Assembly: GCA_023436495.1 (NCBI GenBank)
Contig: JAEZIT010000071.1
Coordinates: 1 to 60,595 of the forward strand
Reading direction: 5' to 3'
Length of the DNA stretch: 60,595 bases
Origin: Acidobacteriota bacterium
GTDB taxonomy: Bacteria; Acidobacteriota; Blastocatellia; Pyrinomonadales; Pyrinomonadaceae
The notes below the pieces were generated by a model that searched no databases, was not told where the DNA came from, and saw only the letters and a program-made list of their open reading frames with translations. The translations under genes and the position numbers were made by a program. The number at the start of each line of letters is the position of its first letter. The first letter of the stretch is position 1. Shown piece after piece: positions 40,492 through 48,991 of this stretch.

Positions 40492-42906
40492 TCAAACGTC
40501 CAGGTTCTTGACGTCCAGCGCGTTATCTTCGATAAAGCGGCGGCGGGGTTCGACGCTGTCGCCCATCAGGACCGTGAACAGCCCGTCGGTCTCGATGGCG
40601 TCCTCGACGCGGACCTGCAGCATTGTGCGTTTTTCGGGATCCATCGTCGTTTCCCAAAGCTGTTCCGGGTTCATTTCACCGAGGCCCTTGTAACGCTGGA
40701 TGGAAAGGTCCTTCTTCGCCAATCCGACGACGCGGTCGAGCACTTCCTGACGCGAATCGAACGATTCGCTCTTGCCGTTCTCGCCAATGACGAACGGCCC
40801 GGGGAAATCGGATTCGAGACTACGCTTGAGTTCGACCGACCGCTGGAATTCGACATAGCTCGCCATGTCCCAATCGAACAGAACGGTATGGCCGTTGTTG
40901 AACGAGATCTCGATCTCGGAAAGGCCGTGTTCTTCATCGGACATCAGTTCGGTCTTAAATCCGGCGGCGGCAATATGGCCTTCGACCTCAGCCATCAGCT
41001 CTTCACGTTCGAAGACCTTTCGGAGCTTCACGCCGTGCTTGGCAAGCACACCGTTCTTGCCGGCGAAAGCCTCCAGGATCGCATTGAGAAGCCGCATATC
41101 GTGGCCCAGCCTGCGTGCGAAGCGTTCGGAATATTTAGTATATTCGTCGATCTGCTCGAGAGCCTTGGAAAGCTCGCGGCCCTCGACCGTCCGGCCGTCC
41201 GCAGTGACCTGTACATCGCTGGTCGCCTGTTTCATCAGGTAGCGGAACATCGCCTTTTCGTCCTTGATGTACTCTTCCTTTCTGCCGCGTTTTACCTTGT
41301 AGAGCGGCGGCTGAGCGATATAAACATAGCCGTTCTCGAGCAGCTCCGGCATCTGGCGGTAAAAGAACGTAAGCAGCAGCGTACGGATGTGGCTTCCGTC
41401 CACGTCGGCGTCCGTCATAAGACAGATCTTGTGGTAACGAAGCTTCGAAATATCGAAATCGTCCTTTCCGATGCCTGTGCCGAGCGCCGTGATGAGCGCC
41501 TTGATCTCGCCGTGGCCGAGCATTTTGTCGAACCGCGCCTTTTCGACGTTCAGGATCTTGCCCTTGAGCGGCAGAACTGCCTGATTCTTGCGGTCGCGGC
41601 CCTGTTTGGCCGACCCGCCCGCTGAATCGCCCTCGACGATATACAGTTCGGACAATGCCGGGTCTTTTTCCTGGCAATCCGCCAGTTTTCCGGGCAGTGT
41701 CGAAGTACCGAGCGCGCTTTTGCGGACGATCTCGCGTGCCTTGCGTGCGGCCTCGCGTGCGCGTGAAGCATCGACGGCCTTTCCGACGATCTTTTTGGCG
41801 ACGTTCGGATTCTGTTCGAAAAATTCGCCGAGCTTTTCGTTCAGGAACGATTCGACCGGCCCCTTTACCGGGGAATTCAATTTGCCCTTTGTCTGACCTT
41901 CGAACTGCGGCTGCGGTATTTTGACGCTGACCACGGCCACCAGCCCTTCGCGGACGTCGTCGCCGGTAAGTGCCGTCTTGGCGTTCTTCATCATGCCGGA
42001 GCTTTCGGCGTAACTGTTGATAGTACGCGTCAAAGCCCCGCGGAAACCGGAGAGGTGCGTTCCGCCGTCAACGGTGTTGATGTTGTTGGCGAACGAGAAG
42101 ATCTTTTCGTCGTAGCTGTCGTTGTACTGCATCGACACCTCGATCGACAGACCGTCGGATTCGTGCTCGAAATAAAGCGGTTCGTCGTGCAGCGGGCTCT
42201 TGTTCTTGTTAAGGTGCTTTACGAATTCGGCGATGCCGCCCTTGTAATAGAATTCGTGCGATTTCTCTTCTTCTTCGCGTTCGTCCTTGATAAAGATGCG
42301 AATTCCCTTGTTCAGGAATGCCTTCTCGCGGAGCCGTTCCGAGAGCTTTTCAAAGCTGTAAACGGTCATCTCGAAGATCTCAGTATCCGGTTTGAAGGTG
42401 ATCTTGGTGCCGCGCTTCGTCGTCTTTCCGGTCACGGCAAGCGGAGCGACAGGGATACCGGTCTTGTATTCCTGCTCATGCGTCTTTCCGTCACGCCAGA
42501 TCTCAAGCCTGAGCCATTCCGATAGGAAGTTGACGCAGCTTACGCCGACGCCGTGCAGGCCGCCCGAGACCTTGTACGAGTTCGAATCGAATTTACCGCC
42601 GGCGTGCAGGATCGTAAGAACGACCTCGGCCGCCGACCGGCCCTCTTGTTTGTGAATATCCACGGGAATGCCGCGGCCGTTATCGACGACCGTGATCGAA
42701 TTGTCCATATGGATGGTCACTTCGATCGTGTCGCAGTATCCTGCAAGGGCTTCGTCGACGGAATTGTCCACCACTTCGTAAACGAGATGGTGAAGGCCGA
42801 TCTCGCTGGTTGAGCCGATATACATCGCCGGACGCTTTCGGACGGCATCGCGCCCTTCTAAAACCGTTATCTGATCCGCCCCGTAATCTGTCTTTGCTTT
42901 AGCCAA
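40492..42906 (-). CDS. gyrB: DNA gyrase subunit B
   Basis: An 804-residue type II topoisomerase ATPase subunit that supercoils DNA with GyrA. The GHKL ATPase blocks are VDEALAGYCDTI, VDNGRGIPVDIHK and GGLHGVGVSCVN. The Toprim domain has YIVEGDSAGGSAKQGRDR and LMTDADVDGSHIRTLLLTFF. The C-terminal QRYKGLGEMNPEQLWETTMDP is typical. The start is a TTG at 42906 (AKAKTDYGADQI follows); an in-frame stop lies seven codons upstream and there is no ATG between. AGAGGT about 12 bp before serves as ribosome site. It is downstream of recF on the same strand across 253 bp, the classic recF-gyrB order. Length is close to the enterobacterial form, with no large insertion. Confidence 0.97.
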   Translation of the reverse strand: MAKAKTDYGADQITVLEGRDAVRKRPAMYIGSTSEIGLHHLVYEVVDNSVDEALAGYCDTIEVTIHMDNSITVVDNGRGIPVDIHKQEGRSAAEVVLTILHAGGKFDSNSYKVSGGLHGVGVSCVNFLSEWLRLEIWRDGKTHEQEYKTGIPVAPLAVTGKTTKRGTKITFKPDTEIFEMTVYSFEKLSERLREKAFLNKGIRIFIKDEREEEEKSHEFYYKGGIAEFVKHLNKNKSPLHDEPLYFEHESDGLSIEVSMQYNDSYDEKIFSFANNINTVDGGTHLSGFRGALTRTINSYAESSGMMKNAKTALTGDDVREGLVAVVSVKIPQPQFEGQTKGKLNSPVKGPVESFLNEKLGEFFEQNPNVAKKIVGKAVDASRAREAARKAREIVRKSALGTSTLPGKLADCQEKDPALSELYIVEGDSAGGSAKQGRDRKNQAVLPLKGKILNVEKARFDKMLGHGEIKALITALGTGIGKDDFDISKLRYHKICLMTDADVDGSHIRTLLLTFFYRQMPELLENGYVYIAQPPLYKVKRGRKEEYIKDEKAMFRYLMKQATSDVQVTADGRTVEGRELSKALEQIDEYTKYSERFARRLGHDMRLLNAILEAFAGKNGVLAKHGVKLRKVFEREELMAEVEGHIAAAGFKTELMSDEEHGLSEIEISFNNGHTVLFDWDMASYVEFQRSVELKRSLESDFPGPFVIGENGKSESFDSRQEVLDRVVGLAKKDLSIQRYKGLGEMNPEQLWETTMDPEKRTMLQVRVEDAIETDGLFTVLMGDSVEPRRRFIEDNALDVKNLDV

Positions 42907-43159
42907 TGTCGTAATAACCTCTGTTTATAAGTGCTTTGTGTTCTGCTTATGCCCACCACTCAAGCCGTCACCGCCGCGAAAAACGCTGCATTAAACGATG
43001 AATTGATCAAAAATAACCGTCGATCGCGGGTAATGTCCGACCGGGGAAGGCCACATTAAAAAGCTGATCTGCTAGGAAGTAAATCCTGACTCCAGATCAA
43101 TGAATTATTATAGCATTTTTATGCGGTTTTTGATAGCCGAAAGCGGCCCTAAGTGCCGT

Positions 43160-44263
43160 CTATTTCACGGTATTCGCAAGGCCGTCCGCGACCCTGAAAA
43201 CCGTCGCCGGGCCCGCAAATCTTTCGACGAAACTCTCCTTTGAGGTCGTCACGAATGCCTGCGTTTTTCCGTCCAGATATTCGAGCAGTTGGCCGATACG
43301 CGTATAGTCGAGTTCGGCGTCGATATCGTCGAGCAGGAACAACGGATATTCGTTGCGCTGTTCAAAATAAACGGAGATATTCGCGAGCTGGAGCACGAGG
43401 AGCGCGCTGCGCTGCTGTCCGGAAGAGCCGAATTTCCGCAGGTCGTGGCCGTCGAAAAGAATTTCGAGGTCGTCACGATGGGTGCCGATCAGGGAATGCC
43501 CGGCGACAAGTTCGGCCTGGACGCGGAGCTGCAGGCGTTCGGCAATGAGCGATTCGTAATCGGAGAGGTCGCCCTTGCCTTCGAGCGAGGAAAGATAGCG
43601 GATAGAGATCTCTTCGCGCCCGAAGAGCTTTTTTTCGAGAACGGCGTTCAAGCGCTCGATAAAGCGGAGGCGCGAGCGGTAAATGCGGCTGGCGAGCGAG
43701 GCAAGCTGTTCGTTCCAGGGTTCGAGAGCCGCGGCCGTTTTTTCAAGCGTAAATTCTTTATCCCGTGCGTTTTGCAGCAGTGCATTCTTTTGACGGACGA
43801 CCTTTGAATAATCGGCCAGCGTCTGTACAAACGGCGGATAGATGCCGACAATGCCGTCGTCGAGAAAGCGGCGGCGCGATTCGGGATAACCGCGGACTAT
43901 TTCAAGTTCATCGGCGTTAAAGACGACGGCATGAAGCTGGCCGAGGTAGCGTTGGGCCGTTTCCTTCTTGCCATTGACGGAAAAACTTTTTATAGTCGAT
44001 TCTACCGCTACTTGCTGATCGCGGTAGATCTCCTCAGACTGGCGAACACGGCCGCGAATGATGGCCAGTGTCTCGCCAAACCGGATAGTTTCTTGTAGTT
44101 TTACGGTTTTGAACGATCGGGTCGTTGCCAGGATATAAATGGCTTCGAGCCAATTGGTCTTACCGTGCCCGTTCTCCCCGAACAGGATGTTCAGACCGTT
44201 TCCGCAGGCGATCCTTCCCTCTAAATTGCGGAAATTCTGGACTTCGAGCGATTCGAGAAGCAT
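43160..44263 (-). CDS. recF: DNA replication and repair protein RecF
   Basis: A 367-residue SMC-like ATPase that loads RecA at single-strand gaps. Walker A GENGHGKTN at residues about 30-38 follows the typical start MLLESLEVQNFRNLEG. LVAGHSLIGTHRDDLEI, the signature KFGSSGQQRSALLVLQLA and Walker B PLFLLDDIDAELD follow. Length is normal. The ATG is at 44263. It is encoded upstream of gyrB; dnaN and dnaA are not in the window. Confidence 0.97.
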   Translation of the reverse strand: MLLESLEVQNFRNLEGRIACGNGLNILFGENGHGKTNWLEAIYILATTRSFKTVKLQETIRFGETLAIIRGRVRQSEEIYRDQQVAVESTIKSFSVNGKKETAQRYLGQLHAVVFNADELEIVRGYPESRRRFLDDGIVGIYPPFVQTLADYSKVVRQKNALLQNARDKEFTLEKTAAALEPWNEQLASLASRIYRSRLRFIERLNAVLEKKLFGREEISIRYLSSLEGKGDLSDYESLIAERLQLRVQAELVAGHSLIGTHRDDLEILFDGHDLRKFGSSGQQRSALLVLQLANISVYFEQRNEYPLFLLDDIDAELDYTRIGQLLEYLDGKTQAFVTTSKESFVERFAGPATVFRVADGLANTVK

Positions 44264-44459
44264 TTAAAAATTTTAGCATGAGCAAGGGATTTCTTCATTT
44301 TCGGTGGACAATTAGCAGGCTAATTTACAAGCATCGTGCGGGACGCAAAGAGAATTGATTTTTGTCTCGATTTTCTGGACAAATCCCGTATTAAAAGTAT
44401 ATTTTAAATAGAGGGTGTTGAACATCCTTTAACATCGTTAGCCTTCGTTAGTAGTAATC

Positions 44460-45005
44460 ATGAAAATTCTGTCCATCATAGTTTTGTCGCTGGTGCTTTC
44501 TGCATCCGCGATCGCCCAACAAAGCCTGAGGCCCGGTGCGGCCGCTCCGCGTTTTTCCGCACAATCAATGGACGGCAAGGTCTATGACCTGAACGGCCTG
44601 CAGGGAAAGATAGTTGTTTTAACATTTTGGTCGACGAAATGTGCGATCTGTCACGCGGAGATCCCGAAGCTTAACCGCCTTGCGGACCGCTACCGCGGGC
44701 AGGATGTTGTATTCCTGGCCCTGACGACGGAAAACGAAGCGAAGATCGAAAATTACGTACGCAAAACGCCGTTCAATTTCAATCATCTGGCAAACAGCTT
44801 CGGCGTCGTGCTCCAGTATGCCGACCGCGACCGCAACGGCAATATCAATATCGGATTCCCGGCCCATTTCGTCCTGGACCAGACAGGCACGGTCCAGTTG
44901 AAGACGAGCGGGTTTGATAAATCGACGGAGCTCGATTCGCGTATATCGCGGCTGCTCGCATCGGGCGGCAATAGACAGGACATTAATTCGGCGGGCGGAA
45001 AATAG
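44460..45005 (+). CDS. TlpA-like exported thioredoxin
   Basis: A 181-residue thiol-disulfide protein with a signal peptide (ILSIIVLSLVLSASAIAQ). The redox motif is C-A-I-C in FWSTKCAICHAEIPKLNRL, and the cis-proline is in INIGFPAHFVLD. It probably acts in the periplasm as a reductant or oxidant of exported proteins; the partner is unknown. A strong terminator follows directly, so it is a single-gene unit, divergent from recF. Confidence 0.92.
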   Translation: MKILSIIVLSLVLSASAIAQQSLRPGAAAPRFSAQSMDGKVYDLNGLQGKIVVLTFWSTKCAICHAEIPKLNRLADRYRGQDVVFLALTTENEAKIENYVRKTPFNFNHLANSFGVVLQYADRDRNGNINIGFPAHFVLDQTGTVQLKTSGFDKSTELDSRISRLLASGGNRQDINSAGGK

Positions 45006-45053
45006 CCCGGCCCGGACACTTCTCCTGGGGATTCGTAATGCGGATTCCTGCTC

Positions 45054-45087
45054 AACACGAGGCGCCGGACGTCTCGTGTTTTTTTGT
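45054..45087 (+). terminator. Rho-independent terminator of the TlpA-like gene
   Basis: An 8-bp perfect stem (AACACGAG 45054-45061 with CTCGTGTT 45073-45080), an 11-nt loop and a run of seven T overlapping the end of the stem. It lies 48 bp after the stop at 45005 and before the tRNA promoter. Confidence 0.85.
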
Positions 45088-45105
45088 GTCCGCACGACAA
45101 GAGGT

Positions 45106-45134
45106 TTGTTTCACGCCGCGATTTGCGGTATATT
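45106..45134 (+). promoter_or_regulatory. Sigma-70 promoter of tRNA-Ser
   Basis: A -35 TTGTTT (45106-45111) and a -10 TATATT (45129-45134) have exactly 17 bp between them. The tRNA 5' end is 25 bp downstream at 45159, so the start site would fall within the expected short leader. Confidence 0.65.
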
Positions 45135-45158
45135 TTTTGTTCGCCCAAGCGGCGGCAC

Positions 45159-45244
45159 GGAGAGGTAGCCTAATTGGTAAGGCAGTAGTCTTGAAAACTA
45201 CCGCGGGAAACCGCTTGCAGGTTCGAGTCCTGTCCTCTCCGCCA
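45159..45244 (+). tRNA. tRNA-Ser (anticodon UGA)
   Basis: An 86-nt class II tRNA. Acceptor arms GGAGAGG and CCTCTCC pair fully, with discriminator G and an encoded CCA (45242-45244). The D arm is GCC..GGC. The anticodon stem GTAGT/ACTAC encloses CTTGAAA, so the anticodon is TGA. A long variable arm (GCGG-GAAA-CCGC) identifies the serine type, and the T arm has the TTCGAGT loop. Confidence 0.95.
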
Positions 45245-45322
45245 TTCAAAACCCTCAGCAGCAATTCGCCATTCCCCGATTTTTGTTGATTTATTTCGAT
45301 AATTCTTTTAGGCTATGGTTCA

Positions 45323-45342
45323 ATGAATGAGCATTCATTCAT
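45323..45342. promoter_or_regulatory. FadR-type TetR operator
   Basis: A perfect palindrome with 8-bp arms, ATGAATGA and TCATTCAT, and a 4-nt centre GCAT. The 18-bp core TGAATGA-N4-TCATTCA has the same arms and spacing as the Bacillus FadR consensus (TGAATGA-NTAN-TCATTCA, from memory). It ends 9 bp before the ATG of the TetR-family gene, well placed for autoregulation and control of the downstream fadD. Confidence 0.85.
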
Positions 45343-45351
45343 ACACGGCCT

Positions 45352-45969
45352 ATGTCACGATCCGCACGTATCGCAAATCTACCCGCAAGGGCCGCCGTCG
45401 GCGATAAACGCGAGGCGATCCTTCGCGCCGCTATAAAGGTCTTCGCCGAAAAGGGCTTTTTCAATTCAAAAGTTTCCGATATAGCAAGGGCCGCCGGCAT
45501 TGCGGACGGAACGGTCTATCTTTATTTCAAGAGCAAGGACGAGATACTGCATTCGATCTTCGACCGGGCGATGGCGGAATTCATCGCCGAAGGCAAGAAG
45601 GAGCTTGCGGGGATAGACGGGCCGGAAGAAAGGCTGCGGCGCATAGCGGAGCTTCACCTGGAGCGTTTGGGAGCGGACCGCGACCTTGCAATCGTGTTTC
45701 AGATCGAGCTGCGCGGTTCGACAAAGTTCATGCAGGAATTTTCGGCGGCGGGTTTCGCGGAGTACCTGGACATAATCCGCGCGACGATCGCGGACGGGCA
45801 GCGGTCGGGAGCGTTTCGAAACGACATAAAACCGGTGGTCGCGGCGAAGATACTTTACGGCGCGATCGATGAGATGGTCACGAACTGGATCATCTCGGAA
45901 AAGTCCTACCCGCTGCAGCCGATGGCAGGCGAGGTGATGAAGATATTTTTTGGAGGTATTCTTCGATAG
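45352..45969 (+). CDS. fadR: TetR-family regulator, FadR-like
   Basis: A 205-residue repressor. The N-terminal helix-turn-helix is KREAILRAAIKVFAEKGFFNSK followed by VSDIARAAGIADGTVYLYFK; the C-terminal ligand domain is all-helical. FadR of the TetR type represses fatty-acid degradation genes and is released by long-chain acyl-CoA. The assignment rests on the exact palindrome just upstream and on the acyl-CoA synthetase gene that starts immediately after its stop with no gap. It is unrelated to the GntR-type FadR of enterobacteria. Confidence 0.85.
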   Translation: MSRSARIANLPARAAVGDKREAILRAAIKVFAEKGFFNSKVSDIARAAGIADGTVYLYFKSKDEILHSIFDRAMAEFIAEGKKELAGIDGPEERLRRIAELHLERLGADRDLAIVFQIELRGSTKFMQEFSAAGFAEYLDIIRATIADGQRSGAFRNDIKPVVAAKILYGAIDEMVTNWIISEKSYPLQPMAGEVMKIFFGGILR

Positions 45970-47835
45970 GTGAATGAGACGGCCATAGACCACGGGACCC
46001 GCGTGCGGACGCATGTGCCGCGCGGCATACCGCTGTTTCCGGACGAGCCGCGGACGCTGTGCGAATTGTTCATCCGGTCGGCGGAAAAGTATCCGCATAA
46101 GGACGCATTTAACTATAAGCGGGACGGCAAATGGCAGGCCATTTCGTCGGCGGACGCGGTCACGCGCAGCGAAGACATCGCGATGGGGCTTTATTCGCTG
46201 GGGATGCGAAAGGGCGACCGGGCAGCGATCCTGGCGCCGAATTCACCGGAATGGACGCTCGCGGACGCGGGATGCCAATTCGGCGGTTTTGCGGACGTGC
46301 CGATCTATACGACGCTGACGTCGAATTCGGTTGAATTCATACTGAAAGATTCAGGAACGCGTGTGCTGTTCATTCAGGGACGCGGCGAATATGAAGCGAT
46401 CCGCGACGCGGCCGAAGGCTGTCCGACGCTGGAGCATGTAGTGTTCTTTGACGGCACGGGCGTTGACGGCCCGGGAACGATGTCGCTGGCCGAATTGGAA
46501 GCAGCGGGGAGAATGCTACGCGACGAAGACCCGGAACTGATCGGGCGTCTGCGCAGCACGGTGGGGCCGGACGACGTTGCTACGCTGATATACACAAGCG
46601 GAACGACCGGCGAGCCGAAGGGCGTGATGCTGTCGCATTCCAACATCGTTTCGAACGTGATCGACGCCGGCGAAAAATATACATTTTCACGCGAGGACCA
46701 TTGCCTGTCGGTGCTGCCGCTTTCGCATATTTTCGAACGCACCGGGATGTACCTGTATATCTTCAATGGAATGCGTATATTCTACGCCGAATCGATCGAG
46801 AAGGTCCCGGACAATCTGCAGGAGATCCGCCCGACGCTTTTCATAGGTGTGCCGCGGATCTTTGAGAAGGTTTACGCGAAGGCAAAGCTTGCGGCGGGGC
46901 AATCGAGCTCGGTCAAGGAATCGATATTCGATTGGGCGATCGAGACGGCCAAGGAATTCGCCGCCGTCGGACAGGCGGGCACTGCGCCTTCAACGTTTTT
47001 GAAGATCAAGCACGCGGTCGCCGACCGGATCGTTTATTCGAAGCTCCGCGCATTTTTTGGAGGAAACCTGCGTTTCTGCATCACGGGCGGCGCGGCGCTT
47101 TCGGACGACATTTATCTGATCTTTATCGGCGCGGGCATACCGATAATGCAGGGCTACGGTTTGACCGAGACGTCGCCTGTGCTTACCTCGAACAATCCAC
47201 TGTTCACACGGGTCGGAACGGTGGGCAAGCCGATCAGGAACGTGCAGATAAGGATAGCGGCGGACGGCGAGATCGAAGCGGCCGGGCCGGGCATCATGCT
47301 CGGGTATTACAACCGGCCGCAGGCCAACGCCGAAGCCTTTTCGGACGACGGGTGGTTCCGCACGGGCGACATCGGCGAGATCGACGGCGACGGCTTCCTA
47401 AAGATAACCGACCGTAAGAAGGAGCTGTTCAAGACCTCGGGCGGAAAGTATATCGCGCCGTCTCATATCGAACAGCTTCTCAAATCTTCGCGGTTCGTCA
47501 GCCAGGCCGTCCTGGTCGGCGACAAGCGCAAATTCCCGGCGGCGTTGATCGTGCCGAATTTCGATCAGCTTGAATCATACGCGCGGCATAAGGGGCTCGA
47601 CCTAAAGACGCCCGCCGAATTTATCGCGAGCCCGCGAATAAACGATCTGTTCGAACGTCAGATCGCCGCTCACACCGAGGGCCTTGCCCAATTCGAAAAG
47701 GTAAAGAAGTTCGCGCTGCTGGAAAACGAGATGACGGTGGACGGCGGCGAGATGACGCCGACGCTTAAGATAAAGCGCCGGGTCGTTGATGAAAAATACA
47801 AGGACGTGATCGACCGCCTGTATGCGGCCGATTAA
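45970..47835 (+). CDS. fadD: Long-chain acyl-CoA synthetase
   Basis: A 621-residue AMP-forming ligase that activates long-chain fatty acids with ATP and CoA. The P-loop-like A3 motif is LIYTSGTTGEPKGVMLSHSN; GYGLTETSPV, the DGWFRTGDIGEID block and KDITDRKKE-like FLKITDRKKELFKTSGGKYI complete the set. The C-terminal lysine region is MTPTLKIKRR. Length fits the bacterial long-chain group. It starts with GTG at 45970, directly after the fadR stop, so the two form an operon controlled by the upstream operator. It is convergent with the Wza-like gene, 9 bp between stops. Confidence 0.94.
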   Translation: MNETAIDHGTRVRTHVPRGIPLFPDEPRTLCELFIRSAEKYPHKDAFNYKRDGKWQAISSADAVTRSEDIAMGLYSLGMRKGDRAAILAPNSPEWTLADAGCQFGGFADVPIYTTLTSNSVEFILKDSGTRVLFIQGRGEYEAIRDAAEGCPTLEHVVFFDGTGVDGPGTMSLAELEAAGRMLRDEDPELIGRLRSTVGPDDVATLIYTSGTTGEPKGVMLSHSNIVSNVIDAGEKYTFSREDHCLSVLPLSHIFERTGMYLYIFNGMRIFYAESIEKVPDNLQEIRPTLFIGVPRIFEKVYAKAKLAAGQSSSVKESIFDWAIETAKEFAAVGQAGTAPSTFLKIKHAVADRIVYSKLRAFFGGNLRFCITGGAALSDDIYLIFIGAGIPIMQGYGLTETSPVLTSNNPLFTRVGTVGKPIRNVQIRIAADGEIEAAGPGIMLGYYNRPQANAEAFSDDGWFRTGDIGEIDGDGFLKITDRKKELFKTSGGKYIAPSHIEQLLKSSRFVSQAVLVGDKRKFPAALIVPNFDQLESYARHKGLDLKTPAEFIASPRINDLFERQIAAHTEGLAQFEKVKKFALLENEMTVDGGEMTPTLKIKRRVVDEKYKDVIDRLYAAD

Positions 47836-47844
47836 GTAAGCCCG

Positions 47845-48810
47845 TTAAAAGGTCCGTATCGGGATCGGGATGCGGTTCGGGACACCCGTCACGAATTCCA
47901 GTAGGAAATCCGTAAATTTCTTTGCGGCCTTGTCGACCTCGACAATATCGAAGGGCTGAAGCATGACATCGTCCTTCGCCCCCTTTTTGATATCGTCGTA
48001 GCTGACCTTGATTATCTCAGGATCGGCGGCACCTTCCTTGCGGCGATAGATGGTAATTGTCTTTGTCTTTGCTTCGCGAGTGATGCCGCTGGCCATTGCA
48101 ACCGCCTGCATCAAGGGCAATCCGCCTTCCGGAATACTTAATTCGCCCGGGCGAATAACTTCCCCGGTGACGTAAACGGGAGCTGCCTTTTGGACGACGA
48201 TAATGTCGCCGGGATATATCTCGGGATTCGCCTCCTCGCGGCCCATTCGAAGGCTGGCAAGGCTGTAGATCCGCGAAGGCACGTCGAGCACGTCGCCGCT
48301 GTCGGCTTTCCACTTATCTTCGGCGGCGGGTTCCGTGCAAAGCGGTTCTCTCGTACGGAAGACCTGTACCATGCCGCCGCTTTTGTCCGAGACGCCGCCG
48401 GCGAATGATATAAGTTCAAGAAGATGCGCCTTGCGCGTTAGGTTTACCTGCTGCTGCTGGCGTACCTCGCCGTAAATGCTGACCGGCGGCCGGCTGTTAC
48501 GCTGCGTTACGCGGACGCTTGCCTGCGGACTGCGCAGGTATTTCGCGAGCAGCTTTGTAACTTCGGTGCGAAGTTCGCGTTCCGTACGGCATTTCGCCAT
48601 GATAGGTTTGTCGAAGAACGGCACTTCGATACGTCCGTCTTCGTCGACCGTAGCGACGAAGTCAAACTGAGGCTCGCCCAGGACCTTTCCTGTGATCTCG
48701 TCACCCGGGCCGACAAGATAGCCTTTCGAATCGGCCGTTTCCTGCTGTCCGAATGCGGTCTGGAAAAGTATGAGTGCGAGGGATAGAACGATCGGGAACT
48801 TGGTCTTCAT
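47845..48810 (-). CDS. Wza-like polysaccharide export protein (SLBB)
   Basis: A 321-residue exported protein with a signal peptide (FPIVLSLALILFQTAFGQ). The Poly_export domain begins YLVGPGDEITGKVLGEPQF and includes VDEDGRIEVPFF; SLBB repeats follow (VSIYGEVRQQQQVNL, VYVTGEVIRPGELSIPEGG). There is no lipobox cysteine at the signal cleavage site, unlike Wza, so outer-membrane anchoring may differ. It probably forms part of the export channel for the polysaccharide made by the surrounding genes. Confidence 0.92.
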   Translation of the reverse strand: MKTKFPIVLSLALILFQTAFGQQETADSKGYLVGPGDEITGKVLGEPQFDFVATVDEDGRIEVPFFDKPIMAKCRTERELRTEVTKLLAKYLRSPQASVRVTQRNSRPPVSIYGEVRQQQQVNLTRKAHLLELISFAGGVSDKSGGMVQVFRTREPLCTEPAAEDKWKADSGDVLDVPSRIYSLASLRMGREEANPEIYPGDIIVVQKAAPVYVTGEVIRPGELSIPEGGLPLMQAVAMASGITREAKTKTITIYRRKEGAADPEIIKVSYDDIKKGAKDDVMLQPFDIVEVDKAAKKFTDFLLEFVTGVPNRIPIPIRTF

Positions 48811-48991
48811 TTATTGAAACACTTACTCCATTCGGCGTTTAGAATATCCTACAAAGGCTTTTGATTCAACCTTTTATTGGATTCGTTGCCAGCGAAAAGA
48901 AAGTCCTGCGTGATAATATAAATATTGACAGCCGAGTAATGCCGATGTAAGTTCGTTGTATACGCAGATTAAGTGGTTCACGCCGAAATAA

